Positions 31,367 through 45,200 of a stretch of DNA of 64,000 bases are shown in pieces. Within the stretch, counting starts at the first letter, position 1. The number at the start of each line of letters is the position of its first letter. Position numbers and translations under genes: made by a program. Origin of the DNA: Coenobita brevimanus (lineage: Eukaryota > Arthropoda > Malacostraca > Decapoda > Coenobitidae). The stretch is taken from assembly GCA_032717465.1 (NCBI GenBank), contig CM064671.1, forward strand, positions 51,927,998 through 51,991,997, read 5' to 3'. The notes beneath the pieces are model-generated. The model was not told where the DNA came from. It saw only the letters and a program-made list of their open reading frames with translations, and searched no databases.

Positions 31367-31439
31367 ATATCAACCTATCAATCTGTCTATCTGACTGTCT
31401 ATTTTCTATCTATAATATAAAAACAGGTATGCCTAGCTT

Positions 31440-31444
<5 letters not shown>

Positions 31445-31482
<38 letters not shown>

Positions 31483-31499
31483 GTGTGTGTGTGTGTGTT
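31445..31499. repeat. (GT)n microsatellite
   Basis: 55 bp of GT with one GC interruption, about 130 bp downstream (in gene orientation) of the IR exon ending at 31633. Confidence 0.97.
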
Positions 31500-31632
31500 G
31501 TATACTGTATGTAGATATTACCGCACACCGAAGAAGAAACTGAAATGTATGAGTTATGACAGAGGCTTGCATACACCATACTGTATGGTTAATTACCGTA
31601 TGCCAGATAATATTCTGCAGTGACCATCTTAC

Positions 31633-31933
31633 CTTGCTGCAGCAACACACGAAGTAAAATGAATGATTCAAGAAGTTTCGTTTCTCTGTGGCCGGCAGTG
31701 AAGGAAACAAATGTTGATAGGAGAGACAGTATAATGGATGTGGCAATGATGCACACCATGATGCCGGTCCAAACGACAGGTGACAGAGGCATAAGGAAAC
31801 CCCAGGGATTCACCTCTGGCCACCCCACAGCCCCAACCACTTTCATCATTGCTGTTGCACTTATCCAAGTGAAATGGATTACTTCAGCTCGTGCCGCAGT
31901 CAGCATGAATGGAGCAGGGGCGAAATCAACTTC
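31633..31933 (-). CDS. Ionotropic receptor exon: end of S1, TM1 and pore entrance
   Basis: 301 nt: phase-0 acceptor (CTGATACAG before 31933), phase-1 donor (CAAG|GTAAGA). The peptide starts EVDFAPAPFMLTAARAEVIH, the IR S1 segment in which the arginine after TA corresponds to the ligand-contacting Arg of iGluRs. Then comes GWPEVNPWGFLMPLSP, a hydrophobic TM1 (VVWTGIMVCIIATSIILSLL), and SFILLRVLLQQ leading to the pore. It joins exactly to the exon at 32234 (IRK|EVDF) and to 19486 (Q-D split codon, LLQQ|D|ICIKPG). The protein acts in the ciliary or dendritic membrane of chemosensory neurons in known members; the ligand is not predictable. Confidence 0.92.
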
Positions 31934-32233
31934 CTGTATCAGAGTAGCTACATGTAGAACCCAGTCAAAGACATTTTACAATGCAGCTGATAAGACTTAA
32001 ACTACTTCCAGTTATGTTAGTTGTGCCAGCACCTCATTCCCCGGAAAAGGAGGATTCCCACACATTATCAGTATTTTTTTTTTTTTTTTTTAGCACACTG
32101 AGTAAGCAGTACCAAAATTATATTAATTCTAATATTTATGGCCATCATTAAGAAATATGCATAATTGTTACCCGATGTAAATGAATTTTTAGCAACCCTG
32201 TCCACTGACAGCTTCAGTTACACTAATCTTTAC
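31934..32233 (-). other. IR intron, 300 bp
   Basis: GTAAAG donor after 32234 and CTGATACAG acceptor before 31933. It contains a 20-bp T tract (plus strand, about 32071-32091) and nothing else notable. Confidence 0.8.
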
Positions 32234-32324
32234 CTTTCTGATTACCATGCCCACCACTCCGTCCCAAGAGCCATCTGGCAACTTCACTCCAAATGTTCCC
32301 ACTCGGGGTTGTACATATGTGTAC
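32234..32324 (-). CDS. Ionotropic receptor exon: S1 lobe
   Basis: 91 nt: one base completing the codon begun at 62320, then 30 codons. Acceptor ATTCTCACCAG, donor AAAG|GTAAAG. The peptide YTYVQPRVGTFGVKLPDGSW then DGVVGMVIRK is the canonical IR S1 stretch (MNFTYxxVxPxDGxWGxxxxNGSWxGMVGMVxRKEAD). With the flanking exons it reads MNFT|YTYVQP... and MVIRK|EVDFAP, so both junction phases are satisfied. The upstream intron is about 30 kb and contains most of the transposons between 33 and 62 kb. Confidence 0.92.
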
Positions 32325-32680
32325 CTGGTGAGAATGTAATATTTACAGTCAGCTAAATCTTGCTTATATACTATTGTGCAACAAATTTGGAAGTGATTCC
32401 GATTTCAAATACAGATAATTCCTAATTATTTTCGTAGTAAACCGTGAACAGATGCAATTACCTTTCACGTAACAACAGATCATATTTCAGTTTCACAGTC
32501 AATGATGATATCAATTTAATTATCTCCCTTAATGCTTTCATTAAGAAAATAAACAGATAATTGCTGCTGACGTTAAATTATGGCATATTATTACTGGATT
32601 CAGTATATGCTAAAAAGAAAATTGAAGATGTAAACTTCCATTAATGTTGCATGACGGAATACATTTTTATTTTTTTCTTA

Positions 32681-32750
32681 GAGCCTATGCATTTTTATCA
32701 GAGCCTATGCATTTCTCCTGAGAGCCTATGCGTTTCTCGGGGCCTGTGTG
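32681..32750 (+). repeat. Short tandem minisatellite (AGAGCCTATGCATTTCTC)
   Basis: Three to four imperfect copies of a ~21-25-bp unit built on GAGCCTATGCATTT. The flanks 32325-32680 and 32751-33119 hold nothing I recognise. Confidence 0.75.
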
Positions 32751-33119
32751 TTCTGCAAAAATAAGGAAACAGGAGCTGAGAGCCTGGAAAACTCCTCTTA
32801 TGCAGTAAACCGAACAGAAAGAATGAAGGAATGGAAAAACTTAGACCACTTAATTTCGATATACTCGCAAATCTCTAACTTACCCACACATTCTATTTAT
32901 GTATTTCTTTATTTAATTTATTCACGGAAGATCAACAAAGAAATAGAATAAAATAATCCATACAGCATTCATAAAAAAAATTAACAGTTGGACTTAAACT
33001 GTTGCTGCCTGAAGTTAAGGGGGAAACTCTTCTGAGGAAGAGAGTCCTAAAAAGATGCACTCTGGGAATAAAAGAATTCTGCAGTATGACAATGCGACAT
33101 TCCAGTTATGAGCACTACC

Positions 33120-33870
33120 AAATACCCGTCTAGCACGGAGGAAGGCGTGGAGAGGTGATACAATCGACGATACTTCGTCTGGGCATTTGCCATAAAAGTA
33201 TCCGTAAAATTAATGATGCAAGGGAGGCAACATTCCTTCCCAATTGTAGGGGAGTTAGTTCATCTGCAAATGCAGGGTTATTAATAATTCTAACAGTTTG
33301 GTTTTGAGTTTTGTCCAGTTGTTTTAGTTCAACCTCTCCACATCCAGTCCACAAAGATGAACAACATTCCAACTGAGTGTACACTATGTCTCTTGGAAAT
33401 TGTAAGTAACTGCTTCTTGGTGAAGAAATTACAGATTCTGTAATATAATCCAAGTTTCTCTGATAAGGTTTCAGCAAGTGATCTAACAAGAGAGGTCCAG
33501 CTAAGAATATGGTTAGTGAAACACCGAAAATTTTAATCCTTTTAGGGATAGGAATTAGGCAATATTAGCCAATTATAAGACTGTATATATTTGGTTTTCG
33601 AAGCATAAATGTGACAGCGTTGTGTTGTCCACATTCAGGGATCTTAGATAAGGTTTAATTATGTAGATTGCTGAACTGAGTGGCGAGTTAGAGATTTGAA
33701 ACTTTTTGAATGCAGGTTTAAGTGTGAAGGAATTGCGAAGTGTGGAGCCATCTGCATATGAGTAAATGGGATTGTGAGTGACAACTAGAGATCATTATCA
33801 TTAATTATGAATAGGGTGGGAGACAGGATTAATCCTTGTGGCACGCCAGCATTAATCGGGTTAGTTGGTG
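33120..33870 (-). mobile_element. LINE fragment (RT palm-to-thumb), degenerate
   Basis: On the minus strand, remnants read INAGVPQG near 33850 (the palm motif before the catalytic box). Then comes an open stretch with YTQLECCSSLWTGCG, KQLDKTQNQTVRIINNPAF and VASLASLILRILL, ending around 33130. This corresponds to the RT region LExCSxLWxG...KxLDxxQxxAVRxI of jockey/CR1-type elements. Stops and frameshifts interrupt it. No catalytic box survives. Confidence 0.7.
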
Positions 33871-33889
33871 AGTGAAAGATAAAACTGGG

Positions 33890-35575
33890 AGATTACTAGC
33901 AGAGAAGGGAGAAAAGGTGAGCAGATGGAGAGAACACTGAGAAATTGTTGAACATAGAGAATGAAAGCAATGCGAGTATTAATGAATAGGGAATGGCTGA
34001 AAGAAGGAGGGAGGTGAGAAGACAGGAAGAAATCAGTAGGATGAAAGTTGTGAAAACAATGAAGAAAATCAAAATTGGGAAAGCCCCAGGAATTGATGGA
34101 GTGTGTGGTGAAATCCTGAAGCATGCGGGAGACAGTTGTAGAATGGATGTAGAAGATGTGCAGTTTGGCCTGGGAGGAAGGTAGAGTCCCATAGGACTGG
34201 AAGTTAGGTATAATTAGTCCCCTGTAAAAAAAGAAAGGAGGGAAAAGAAGTGTGTGGTAATCATAGGGGCATTTGTCTTCTTAGTGTAATAGGAAAAGTA
34301 CATGGTAGGATAGTTATTGACAGAGTTAGGGAAATAACAGAGGAATTAGTTGGAGAAGAACAGGGAGGGTTTAGGATGGGAAAAGGTTGTTTAGATCAGA
34401 TATTCATTCTTAGATCTTTAGTGGAAAAGTTTCTAGAGAAGAGAAAGAAGTTGTATACAGCCCTCATGGATTTGGAGAAAGCATATGACAGGGTGGAGAG
34501 ACAAGGATTGTGGAAAGTATTAAGAATATATGGAGTAGATGGGAAGTTGCTGAACGCTGTGAAGAGTATGTATGAGGGTGCAAAGGCTGCAGTCCGTGTG
34601 GATAGTGAACTGAGTGAATTTTTTATTTGAATGGTGGACTGAAACAGCGATGTGTCATGTCTCCATGGTTGTTCAGTCTATATATGAATGAGTTATAAAA
34701 GAGATACAAGGTAGGGTAGTGGATGTTGGAGTGGCCCTGGTGAGAGAGGATAGTGTTTGGAAACTCCCTGTGTTGTTGTTTGCAGATGATACAGTTTTGT
34801 TAAGTGAAGACGAAGGGGAGCTGCAAGGCTTGGTGGATGAGTTTGGGAGAGTGTGTAAGAAACGGAATCTAAAGGTGAATGAATGGAAGAATAAATTTAT
34901 GGTCTTTGAGAGAAGTGAAGCCAGTGAATGTAGTGATGTCGGATGAAGAGGAAATGGAAAATGTGAGTACGTTTAAGTACTTGGGCAGGGTGATGAGTAA
35001 AGATGGAAGTTTAGAGGGTGAAGTGTTTGAAAGGGTACAACAAGGAATTAAGGTTGCTGGTTCCTTGAAAGCAGTGATAAGAAACAGGGAAGTGAGACTA
35101 CATGACAGTATTGTGACACCTTCTCAAACGTATGGAAGTGATGCTTAGACCTTGTTGGAGTGACTGAAGTCAAGAGTGAGAACACTGGAAATGAGTTATT
35201 TTAGAGGAGCCTCTGGAGTCACATGGAACCAGATTGACAAATGAGGACATGCAGGAGCATTGTGGTGTGGATGTGGATGTGATAGGAAGCATTAGGAGAA
35301 ACACACTGAGGTGGTTTGGCCATGTGAAGAGGATGGAGAATGAGAGACTGACGATGAGAGTGTATGTGAGTGAAGTGGAGGGGGGAGAGGGAGGGGGAGG
35401 CCAAGGATGAGATGGAGGGATGGAGTGGAGAGGTTTATGAGAGAGGGGAGTGTGAGCTGGGAGCAGGGCAGTGAAATGGTCGGGGACAAGGCGACATGAA
35501 TGAGATTTGTTTGTGGCCATCCCTTACTTACGGGATTAAGGCGTCTGGAAATAGATAGATAGACTTTTATGTCGT
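33890..35575 (+). mobile_element. RTE-type LINE (second family), degenerate RT
   Basis: Plus-strand RT pieces in three frames: KIGKAPGIDGVCGEILKHAG (about 34070), NHRGICLLSVIGKVHGRIV, DLEKAYDRVERQGLWKVLRI (first catalytic Asp), VKQRCVMSPWLFSL region, LFADDTVLLSEDEGELQGLV (catalytic box, about 34780), and NVSTFKYLGRVMSKDGSL. The C-terminal WFGHVKRMENERLT-like region is near 35315-35350. The 3' UTR ends GGCGTCTGGAAATAGATAGATAG, i.e. a short ATAG tandem tail typical of RTE. At least four frameshifts and stops. It belongs to another family than 15481-18175. Confidence 0.8.
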
Positions 35576-35743
35576 TGAGACACGAAGAAATCAGCGGAAC
35601 AAAAGAGGTTAGGCCAAACTAAGGGAGTTTGGATAGCAGGGAACGGTGCCATAGTCTGTGAAAAGCTTAAAAAATATCGAGGGCTACTGCATGGGTTTCT
35701 CCATGAAGGTCAATTGACTGATGACATGGGTCAAGAGACTGAT

Positions 35744-36009
<266 letters not shown>

Positions 36010-36015
36010 TGTATA

Positions 36016-36086
36016 ATGAACTTCATATAGTTATATATTCTGTATTAGTCCAATGAACTTCATATAGTTATATATTCTGTATTAGT

Positions 36087-36135
<49 letters not shown>
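36016..36135 (+). repeat. Perfect 37-bp tandem duplication plus (CA)n
   Basis: The 37-mer beginning ATGAACTTCATATAG is present twice head to tail (36016-36052 and 36053-36089) without a mismatch. It is followed by CA dinucleotides to 36135. Confidence 0.95.
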
Positions 36136-36139
<4 letters not shown>

Positions 36140-36189
36140 TAGATGATACAGGGAAAGTTTGTAAGAAGTTGTTTAATAAAATGCATTTG

Positions 36190-36472
36190 GAGTTCGAAAA
36201 ATAAGTTTAAAGTTGGATGTTTTAATTAAGGTTAGGTTAATTTAGGCTATGGTTATGCCAGCCTGAAATAGTCTGGGTTATGTTTAGGTTCGGTTAGGTA
36301 AGATAAATTCTGACGAATGCTATGTTATGTTAAGCATTCATATAAATTGACCTAACCTAGCTAACCTAGCCTAAACTTAGCCTAGATTATTCCTGCTTAA
36401 CCTAACTGGAGCCTAAATAAAAATAACCTTAATTAACCCATCCTATTTTAAACTCATTTCACGAATTTTCTA
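36190..36472. repeat. Imperfect palindromic MITE with TTAGG/CCTAA-rich arms
   Basis: The left arm (TTTTAATTAAGGTTAGGTTA, ATTTAGGCT, GGTTCGGTTAGGTAAG) and the reverse complement of the right arm (GTTAATTAAGG, ATTTAGGCT, GGTTAGCTAGGTTAGG) align over about 100-130 bp, with a small loop near 36330. The outer ends also match (GTTCGAAAAATAAGTTTAAA against TTCGTGAAATGAGTTTAAAA). The arms contain scattered copies of TTAGG, the arthropod telomere pentamer, but not in tandem register. Confidence 0.7.
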
Positions 36473-36497
36473 GGGATTTCATGAAAGCAATTGTTAC

Positions 36498-38215
<1,718 letters not shown>

Positions 38216-38655
38216 ATGGCCAGGCACATCCGGCGTCATTCATGCGTGATGCAAGGTGGGTGGAATATCAGTGGGTTGAACGTATGAGAGGGGTGAGCCA
38301 TGGACAAAGTGTTTTTATACATGAGTTTAAGCTGAGGGTGTATGGCAGAGTCCGTACACGTGCACGACGTACGAATGAATGAATGCAAACTATGGATCTC
38401 CCCAGTGAAACAAAAGAAAAATGATAAAAACAAATAATACAAACATGGTAACGAAATAAAAAGAAAACAGAAATGAGCTGAAATACGAGCCGTGCTACAC
38501 TCGGGATTCCCCCAAACCACCATCCCTCACGCCAAGCGCCCACCAGGCTGCACTCCTCATCCCCCTTTCATTACCTCCATCCCTCGCTATCAACACACAC
38601 CAGCCCGCACTGTCCATTCCCTCCCCACTACCCAAAATCTTTTCTGGAGAGATAA
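38216..38655. other. No recognisable gene
   Basis: Includes the short 3' remainder of the upstream LINE and a stretch with ACACACCAGCCCGCACTG-type GC-rich sequence. No motif could be assigned. Confidence 0.5.
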
Positions 38656-38659
38656 TGAG

Positions 38660-39394
38660 TCAGCATTTGGATGCCGACCCGTGAAACAAGTGAAGGAAAC
38701 ATTGCAGATCTGCAGGTGAATTTGAGTGAATGCAGATGTCATCAGTGTAGCAAGTAATCGTGGTACCAGGGATGTCAGGAAGGAGGGTGAGTAGATGATG
38801 TATGAGGATAGGGATGTCAGGAAGGAGAGTGAGTAGATGATGTATGAGGATAGGGATGTCAGGAAGGAGGGTGAGTAGATGATGTATGAGGATAGGGATG
38901 TCAGGAAGGAGGGTGAGTAGATGATGTATGAGGATATTAAACAAAAAAAAGACTAAGGACACCACCTCGTGGAGTACCAAGCATGAAATCCTTAGCAGTG
39001 CTGTATGTGCCCTAAAAAGAACGCGAGAGGACCTGTTAGACAGGTAACCACGTATCCATAGCAGCAGGTTTCCCTTAACTCCAAAATCCACAAGCTGGTC
39101 GAGGATGATGTCTCTGTTGGTGACATCAAATGCACTCTTTAAATCAATGAAGGCCACTACACTGGTGGGGAATAGGAGAGTGTATAGCTCGATGAGGCAG
39201 TGATGTGTCCCTCGCTGTGGTAAAAAGCCATACTGTCGGGGCGAGAGCTTGTCCTGCAGCCTAAACAAGTGTCTTGTGAGGAGGATGCGTTCCAGTACTT
39301 TACTGAAGCAGGAGGTGAGGGAAACAGGTCGGAATTTATCAGTGCCAGGTTTAGGAATAGGCACGATTGTACTGCGGATCCAGACTTGTGGCAT
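38660..39394 (-). pseudogene. LINE RT palm with four in-frame 14-residue repeats
   Basis: The frame reads WIRSTIVPIPKPGTDKFRPV, LTSCFSKVLERILL, QYGFLPQRGTHHCLIELYTL, then VVAFIDLKSAFDVTNRDIIL (catalytic Asp A) and WIRGYLSNRSSRVLF. Between the GGVLSP-equivalent region (EVVSLVFFLFN) and the catalytic box (CYTDDICIHS, YTDD for YADD) the peptide ILIHHLLTLLPDIP occurs four times. Ordinary members have it once. The downstream RT (thumb) is missing. Confidence 0.85.
38769..38936 (-). repeat. 4 x 42-bp coding minisatellite
   Basis: Four head-to-tail 42-bp units starting GGGATGTCAGGAAGGAGGGT on plus. Unit 2 differs by one base (GAGAGT for GAGGGT). Because 42 is a multiple of 3 the RT frame stays open. 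Confidence 0.97.
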
Positions 39395-41124
39395 GTATCA
39401 CAGGTGGATGCAAAGGTTGAACAGCTGGAGAAGGGAATTACCAGGAACGTTGAGGAGGACACGGAGGATGGAAAAAGTGATGCCATCATCACTTGGAGCC
39501 GTTACCCTACCCCTGGCGAAGGTCCGTCGCAATTCATTGTCAGTTATAGCCACACCATCCTCATTGTCTATCCTTAGTAAAATGGCAGTGAGACGGAGTG
39601 CACAAAAGTTTTTCTGGGTGGAGAGCACATCCTGTATGTGTGCAGGAAGGGCGCAAACCCATGACTGTGCAGACCAGGCATCTACAAGATCTTGTGCATA
39701 CTGTGCTGGACTGTGGTGGAGGACACTAGGGGGCTTCTTCATGACAACCTTGTTGATAAGGTACCACATGGAACCAACAGTCGTTTGGTGGTTGATGCTA
39801 TCGGTAAGTTTATGCTATGAATCAGTTTAAATGCAGTGCTGGAGAGCAACTAGATAATCCCTTGACAATCGATACCAATGGAGACTCTCGGGGGAAGGTC
39901 GTCTTTGAAAGGCAAAACCGTCTTCCACCACCTTCCTCTCTGCCTGAGCAATGCGATTATCCAGTGTCCAGGTGTGGGAATCATGATGGTGCGTAATGTG
40001 TGGCCTGCTAACATAATGGGTGTAGAAGTCATGCGCGGACCTGATAAGTGATGAACACAACTTTTCGGGACAATGAATGTCGAATGTGGGAGAAGGCTGA
40101 TCATATAGGAGATGTATGTAGGCCAGTACTTGGGTGGGATTGCAATGCGAGTGTGTCTGTGTACAGAAGAAGGTGTAGCAGGGAGGGAATAATGAAGACT
40201 GAGAGCAATGTGATCAGAGAAGAGTGCAAGAATAGATGAACACCTGACCCGGGACGCCACGAGGCCGGATATAAGGACGTGATCTAATGTGCCTCCTCAA
40301 GAATGTGTGGCCCCACCGGTATCCCAGCGGGTGAGCTGATTACAACGAATATACTCAAGAAGTTTAGTCCCATTACAGTTAACGGTGGCAGAAAGGTCCC
40401 CCAAAGCAGGGTTTTGGGCATTATAATCCCACGGACGGTGGGAGCAGGGAGAGCAGCTGTATTCAACCTGCCTCGCGCAGAGTACATATTGCACAACCAA
40501 ATTGTGCCGCTTCCAATGGTGGCCTTAAGAAGCTGGAAGGTTGTCTCGTCATCTACAGTGCTTTGGAGGAAACGGTGCTGGATGGAGGAGTGGACATACG
40601 TGACAAGTCCATTCCTAACCCGATGGACGTAAGAAACATAACCACTGAGAGTGAGTGCCTCTACCCCGAGTGGTGCACGACCAACAAAGGATTCATTAAT
40701 GAAAATGATATCTGGGTGGCGACTGTATACTTATCCTTTGAGTACAGTAAGTTTAGACCGGTTAGTAACACCACAGGTGTTCCAAGAGATGACATGCAGT
40801 TGTGCCATGTTACCGAACTTTGTCATGACGTTTGCGAGGGGCAGATAAGGAGGTGGTGGGGGCGTGAGAAGTGCTATGCAGTGCGCCATGAGGGGAAGAC
40901 TCCCTGGGGGGATCATTCAGGCATTGAATGAGAGTGACAATGGAGTCCAGCTTTTCTGTAAGGGTTGTGATGGTCGTAATGATGACTTGTCGTGATTCAA
41001 CCAGTGAATTTAATGTTGCTTCAAGTGTGGCTTGCTTGCTAACCTAGCTATCAATGCGGGATTCTATTGCATCGAAACGTGCCGTAAGTGAGCTAATCCG
41101 AGTCCTGAGAGTGGCAACAGCATC

Positions 41125-41502
41125 TCAAAGTTCAGTGACTGCAGCTGAGTCCAAACCGACAGTGGAGGCAGGTGGAGCGGCAGCGCGGAGTGGTGGTTGT
41201 GGTGACGCTAGTGGAGATCCACCCTTGGTAATGAGGGCAGGGTTATCCCAGCGTCTAATGCAGCCATGCCAAACGTTAACCCCTTCTTGATGACATTGGG
41301 GACATTTCCAGTGCAAGGTATCTGGAGGTGGAGGGTTGGGTTGCATCGAGGCTGTATCAGAAGCAGGTGGAGGGGGTCGGTGAGGACACGTCCGAGAGTC
41401 ATGTTGGCCAGAGCACCATGCACACTGTTCTGGCGCTGAACAATACCGGGAGATGCGACCAATGCCCCAGCATCGAAAACACCATGGTTGCTCCTCCTTC
41501 AT
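41125..41502 (-). pseudogene. LINE ORF1 zinc-knuckle segment
   Basis: 126-codon open stretch with CFRCWGIGRISRYC, a CCHC-like knuckle whose His is Arg, and CAWCSGQHDSRTC. A proline-rich segment and a third Cys cluster (KCPQCHQEGVNVWHGC) follow. Gag-like ORF1 proteins of jockey/I LINEs bind element RNA through such knuckles. The missing His suggests decay. Confidence 0.7.
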
Positions 41503-42734
41503 CTTGTGAAACTCACAAGCTGGGAGGCAGGGAAGGAAGCTGAAGGTGACAATTGGTGGTGGCGGGTGAGGAAGGCTCCAGGTGACTACCAGCCGGTTGA
41601 TAGGAGTGCCATTCTGGTGGAAACGTCAGGCTGAGTAGATACCTGGCAGCTCCTTGGCCAAGTTGGGATCAGTGCAGACAGGATAACATGTAAGGAGGTA
41701 AATAGGAAACTTGCGGAGCCTCTCATGTGAGTCTTGAGTTTTCAAAGAAAGGGATAGGAACTCTCCTTTAGTTATGCTATCTACGATGTCCCTGTGGCGT
41801 CTGAAGATGTAGACAAAACGGGAAGTGATTGCAGACATCTTGACCTCCACTTGGGTGTGGTCAAGGTGAAACACGTGGCTGACCTCAGACAACCATCGAA
41901 GTTTGATGGCCACAGTTGGGTTGTCTTTGAATAAAAGCTTGATGTAGTCAGCACTGGGGGCGAACGCTGGGGGCGAACGCTGGAGGCGAAGAGGCAGGAA
42001 GCAACGGCGAAACTTGAGGGGATTGAACAAGCTGCGGCAGGTGAGGAGTGTTGGATCCAAGGGCAGTTGCCCTCCGCAGAGGATCAGAAGGCTCCTGCCG
42101 CTTGTAGGATTTGGTAGCAGGGGATGAAAACTCACTGTTGCTGTCCGAGGAGTTATGCACTCGGCGCTTGGCAGTGGAAGATGCCTGGCCAATGAGGTGA
42201 GGTGCAGCAGGCACAGATAGTGCTGGTTCTGTAGCTACTTTCCCAGCTATAGAGACATTGCTACTACTTTCTGGTAGCTGTGGCCAGTCACTCTGAGTCA
42301 TTTCATCCTTGTCACTCGTCTCCAGGTCAGCTTCAAGGTCCTTGAGGGTGGCAGGGCCCGAGTACTCCATATTGCACACCTAGGCATGTAGCAGGGTGAG
42401 CGGGGGAGTAAGCTTCATCAGCACGAAGAACAGACCAATGGTAGCAGGGGAAGTGGAGTAACTCGTCCATGACGTCACACAGGTCGTACTGCACATGCGC
42501 AGAAACGAGAAAACCCGACCAGGGGGGCCCCATCTGCCGGACCGTACTGAATTTTCCCCCCAAACTACAGGCTAAGTCCAAACACCACAAAAACACAACC
42601 AACGGTGCAGTAAGCACTACACCTTTATGTTGCTCCCTGCAATGACAGAAGGGTGTTGGAAGGCAAGGACCAGCGGAAAAAACAGGAAAAAAACAGTAGA
42701 AAAACTGCACAGCAATGATTTGTTTATGTCCGGG

Positions 42735-43570
<836 letters not shown>

Positions 43571-43610
43571 GTAAAGATACAGTTAGGTATGAACAGTTAG
43601 GTAAGGTAAG

Positions 43611-43611
<1 letters not shown>

Positions 43612-43647
<36 letters not shown>

Positions 43648-43662
43648 CGCAGTGGATAATAG

Positions 43663-43747
<85 letters not shown>
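43612..43747. repeat. (CA)n and (TA)n microsatellites
   Basis: CA 43612-43644 and TA 43667-43747, separated by 22 bp. Confidence 0.96.
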
Positions 43748-43750
<3 letters not shown>

Positions 43751-43904
43751 ATACAGTATATTAAAAAAAATAATAGTTGAAAATACGATATGTAGTTGGC
43801 TGAATAGCCTAATGATCATGCCGTTTACCATATAAAACCAAAATGGTACAAGATACGACAATCGAGTTCTCTAGTGAATAAAGGTAATATGTAGAAATTG
43901 TCCA

Positions 43905-44180
43905 TGTCATTGTCTGATGATAATGTTTAAGTAAAGCTGGGTCAGAGAGTTGTATAACTTGGTGAATGAGTTGAAAATGTATGAAAAAAAAAAGAATACA
44001 GTAAATAAACCGAAGAGCGAAAGTTGAATGGTCAGAAAACAGGACATAGGTTCTTTAGACATTTAGGCAGTATGGTCAGCATGGAAAACAATTAGCAGGA
44101 TGAAGTGTCAAAAGGGATACTAGAGAGAAGGAGTTTTGCAGGAACACTGAGGGTGGTGTAATTGAACGATGAGGCGAGCA
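43905..44180 (+). mobile_element. RTE-type LINE scrap
   Basis: Plus-strand pieces LVNELKMYEKK, VNKPKSES, SMVSMENN and RRSFAGTLRVV correspond to the RT region after the catalytic box in RTE elements (LVNEL...VNxxKSKVM...YLGSxVS...GTLRxVVK). It is heavily shifted and was identified by pattern only. Confidence 0.5.
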
Positions 44181-44199
44181 TTAAAGAAGTCAATGAGCG

Positions 44200-44370
44200 T
44201 AGATACATACAGCATCTTCATTCTACACGTTTCAACATGTAAACAGTCATCATCAGTGATCTAAAAGGAATAATGTAAATAAGTAATACTAAACACTAAA
44301 ATATATTTCACCAAAAATATGTAAGTAAAAAAATACAAAATGTACTCTAAAAAGGGGGGCTGGGGGTACT
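44200..44370 (+). repeat. Interspersed repeat, copy 1 (inverted copy at 60740-60890)
   Basis: TTCTACACGTTTCAACATG, ATCATCAGTGATCTAAAAGG, ATAATGTAAATAAG and ACTAAACACTAAAATATATT all recur, reverse-complemented, at 60740-60890. Non-coding; class unknown. Confidence 0.7.
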
Positions 44371-45200
44371 CCAGCAGTTATGGAACATGAAGAGGTACTG
44401 TAGACGAAGTGATAAGAATTGGGTTATAGGTTTTCATATCCAATGATCCAAGCAATTTCAAGTTACTATTTGATGCACAAAAAATATTTTAAAGTACTTT
44501 TATTTTTTATAAATATGTCACAAGATACACAACGATCTCTTACTGCTGAGTGAGGAGGGGATCTGAATTTTCTTCCTGTCCAGTTCGACTGACCCAAATG
44601 CTCCTTATTTTCGGCAATGACCAAAGGCCAAGGGCATGGTCATTAAGCCTAAGTATTATTAGTACTATGAAAATTTTTATTTTGTTATATATTTTTATCA
44701 TTTTTAACATTTTTAAATGAAATCAAGTTTAAGTAACAAAGAAAACAAATCATGAAAATGTGTTGAATTAAAAGAAAGTAAACCAATTGCTAAGATGCTA
44801 AAGTCGATAAACCTAACAATCAGTTCACTAAACTATGCTAAATTCTTATGAGAGGAATGGATTTACCTAACTAAAAATTCACAAAAGACTTATACTAACG
44901 GATAAATTACCTTATCCAAAAGGACACAATCGACTGCAGATGTGCAATGCCTCTCAGGATTATATACCTGCGCTCATCATCTTGTGACTGTCAGGCAAGG
45001 GATATGGTTACATATAGGGGACATAAATATATGAAAGTGAACCAGACTAAACAGGGGCTATTTCACATAAGTCAGCTCACGGTCCTGAATAGGAAAACTT
45101 ATATAAACAGATCAACACAGTAACATTTAAACAAAAGGTCAAATACCTAACCCAGCAGAACACCATCGACTGAAAGTGCTCAGTTCCTCTCTTTACTGCA
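44371..45200. repeat. AT-rich DNA with a degenerate ~230-bp direct duplication
   Basis: The segment starting CAATCGACTGCAGATGTGC (44929) is echoed by CATCGACTGAAAGTGCTC (45166), and both continue through related words (CTCATCA, ACTGTCA, GGGGACATA/GGGACAACA). Probably two units of an old tandem repeat or a LINE 3' UTR. No gene. Confidence 0.45.

Larger units (their letters stand above)
38660..42720 (-). mobile_element. LINE with gag-like ORF1, endonuclease and RT, about 4 kb, degenerate
   Basis: Minus strand. From its 5' side: ORF1 N-terminal region with Ser/Pro-rich and basic segments (41948-42379), an ORF1 core at 41626-42192 (DYIKLLFKDNPTVAIKLRWL), and the zinc-knuckle region at 41125-41502. 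Endonuclease remnants follow (40255-40500, including LVVQYVLCARQVEYS and GGTLDHVLISG), then a linker (39850-40060) and RT (38660-39770). The order ORF1-EN-RT and the CCHC knuckles indicate a jockey/I-superfamily element. A 42-bp minisatellite has expanded inside the RT. A short direct duplication (GCGAACGCTGGGGGCGAACG) lies at 41960-41990. Multiple frameshifts mean it is inactive. Confidence 0.8.

Noticed and set aside
36225..36430. Interstitial telomere array
   Set aside because: TTAGG words are scattered and in opposite orientation in two arms; there is no tandem run.
38769..38936. CRISPR-like array
   Set aside because: Units are contiguous 42-bp direct repeats without spacers, within a eukaryotic LINE.
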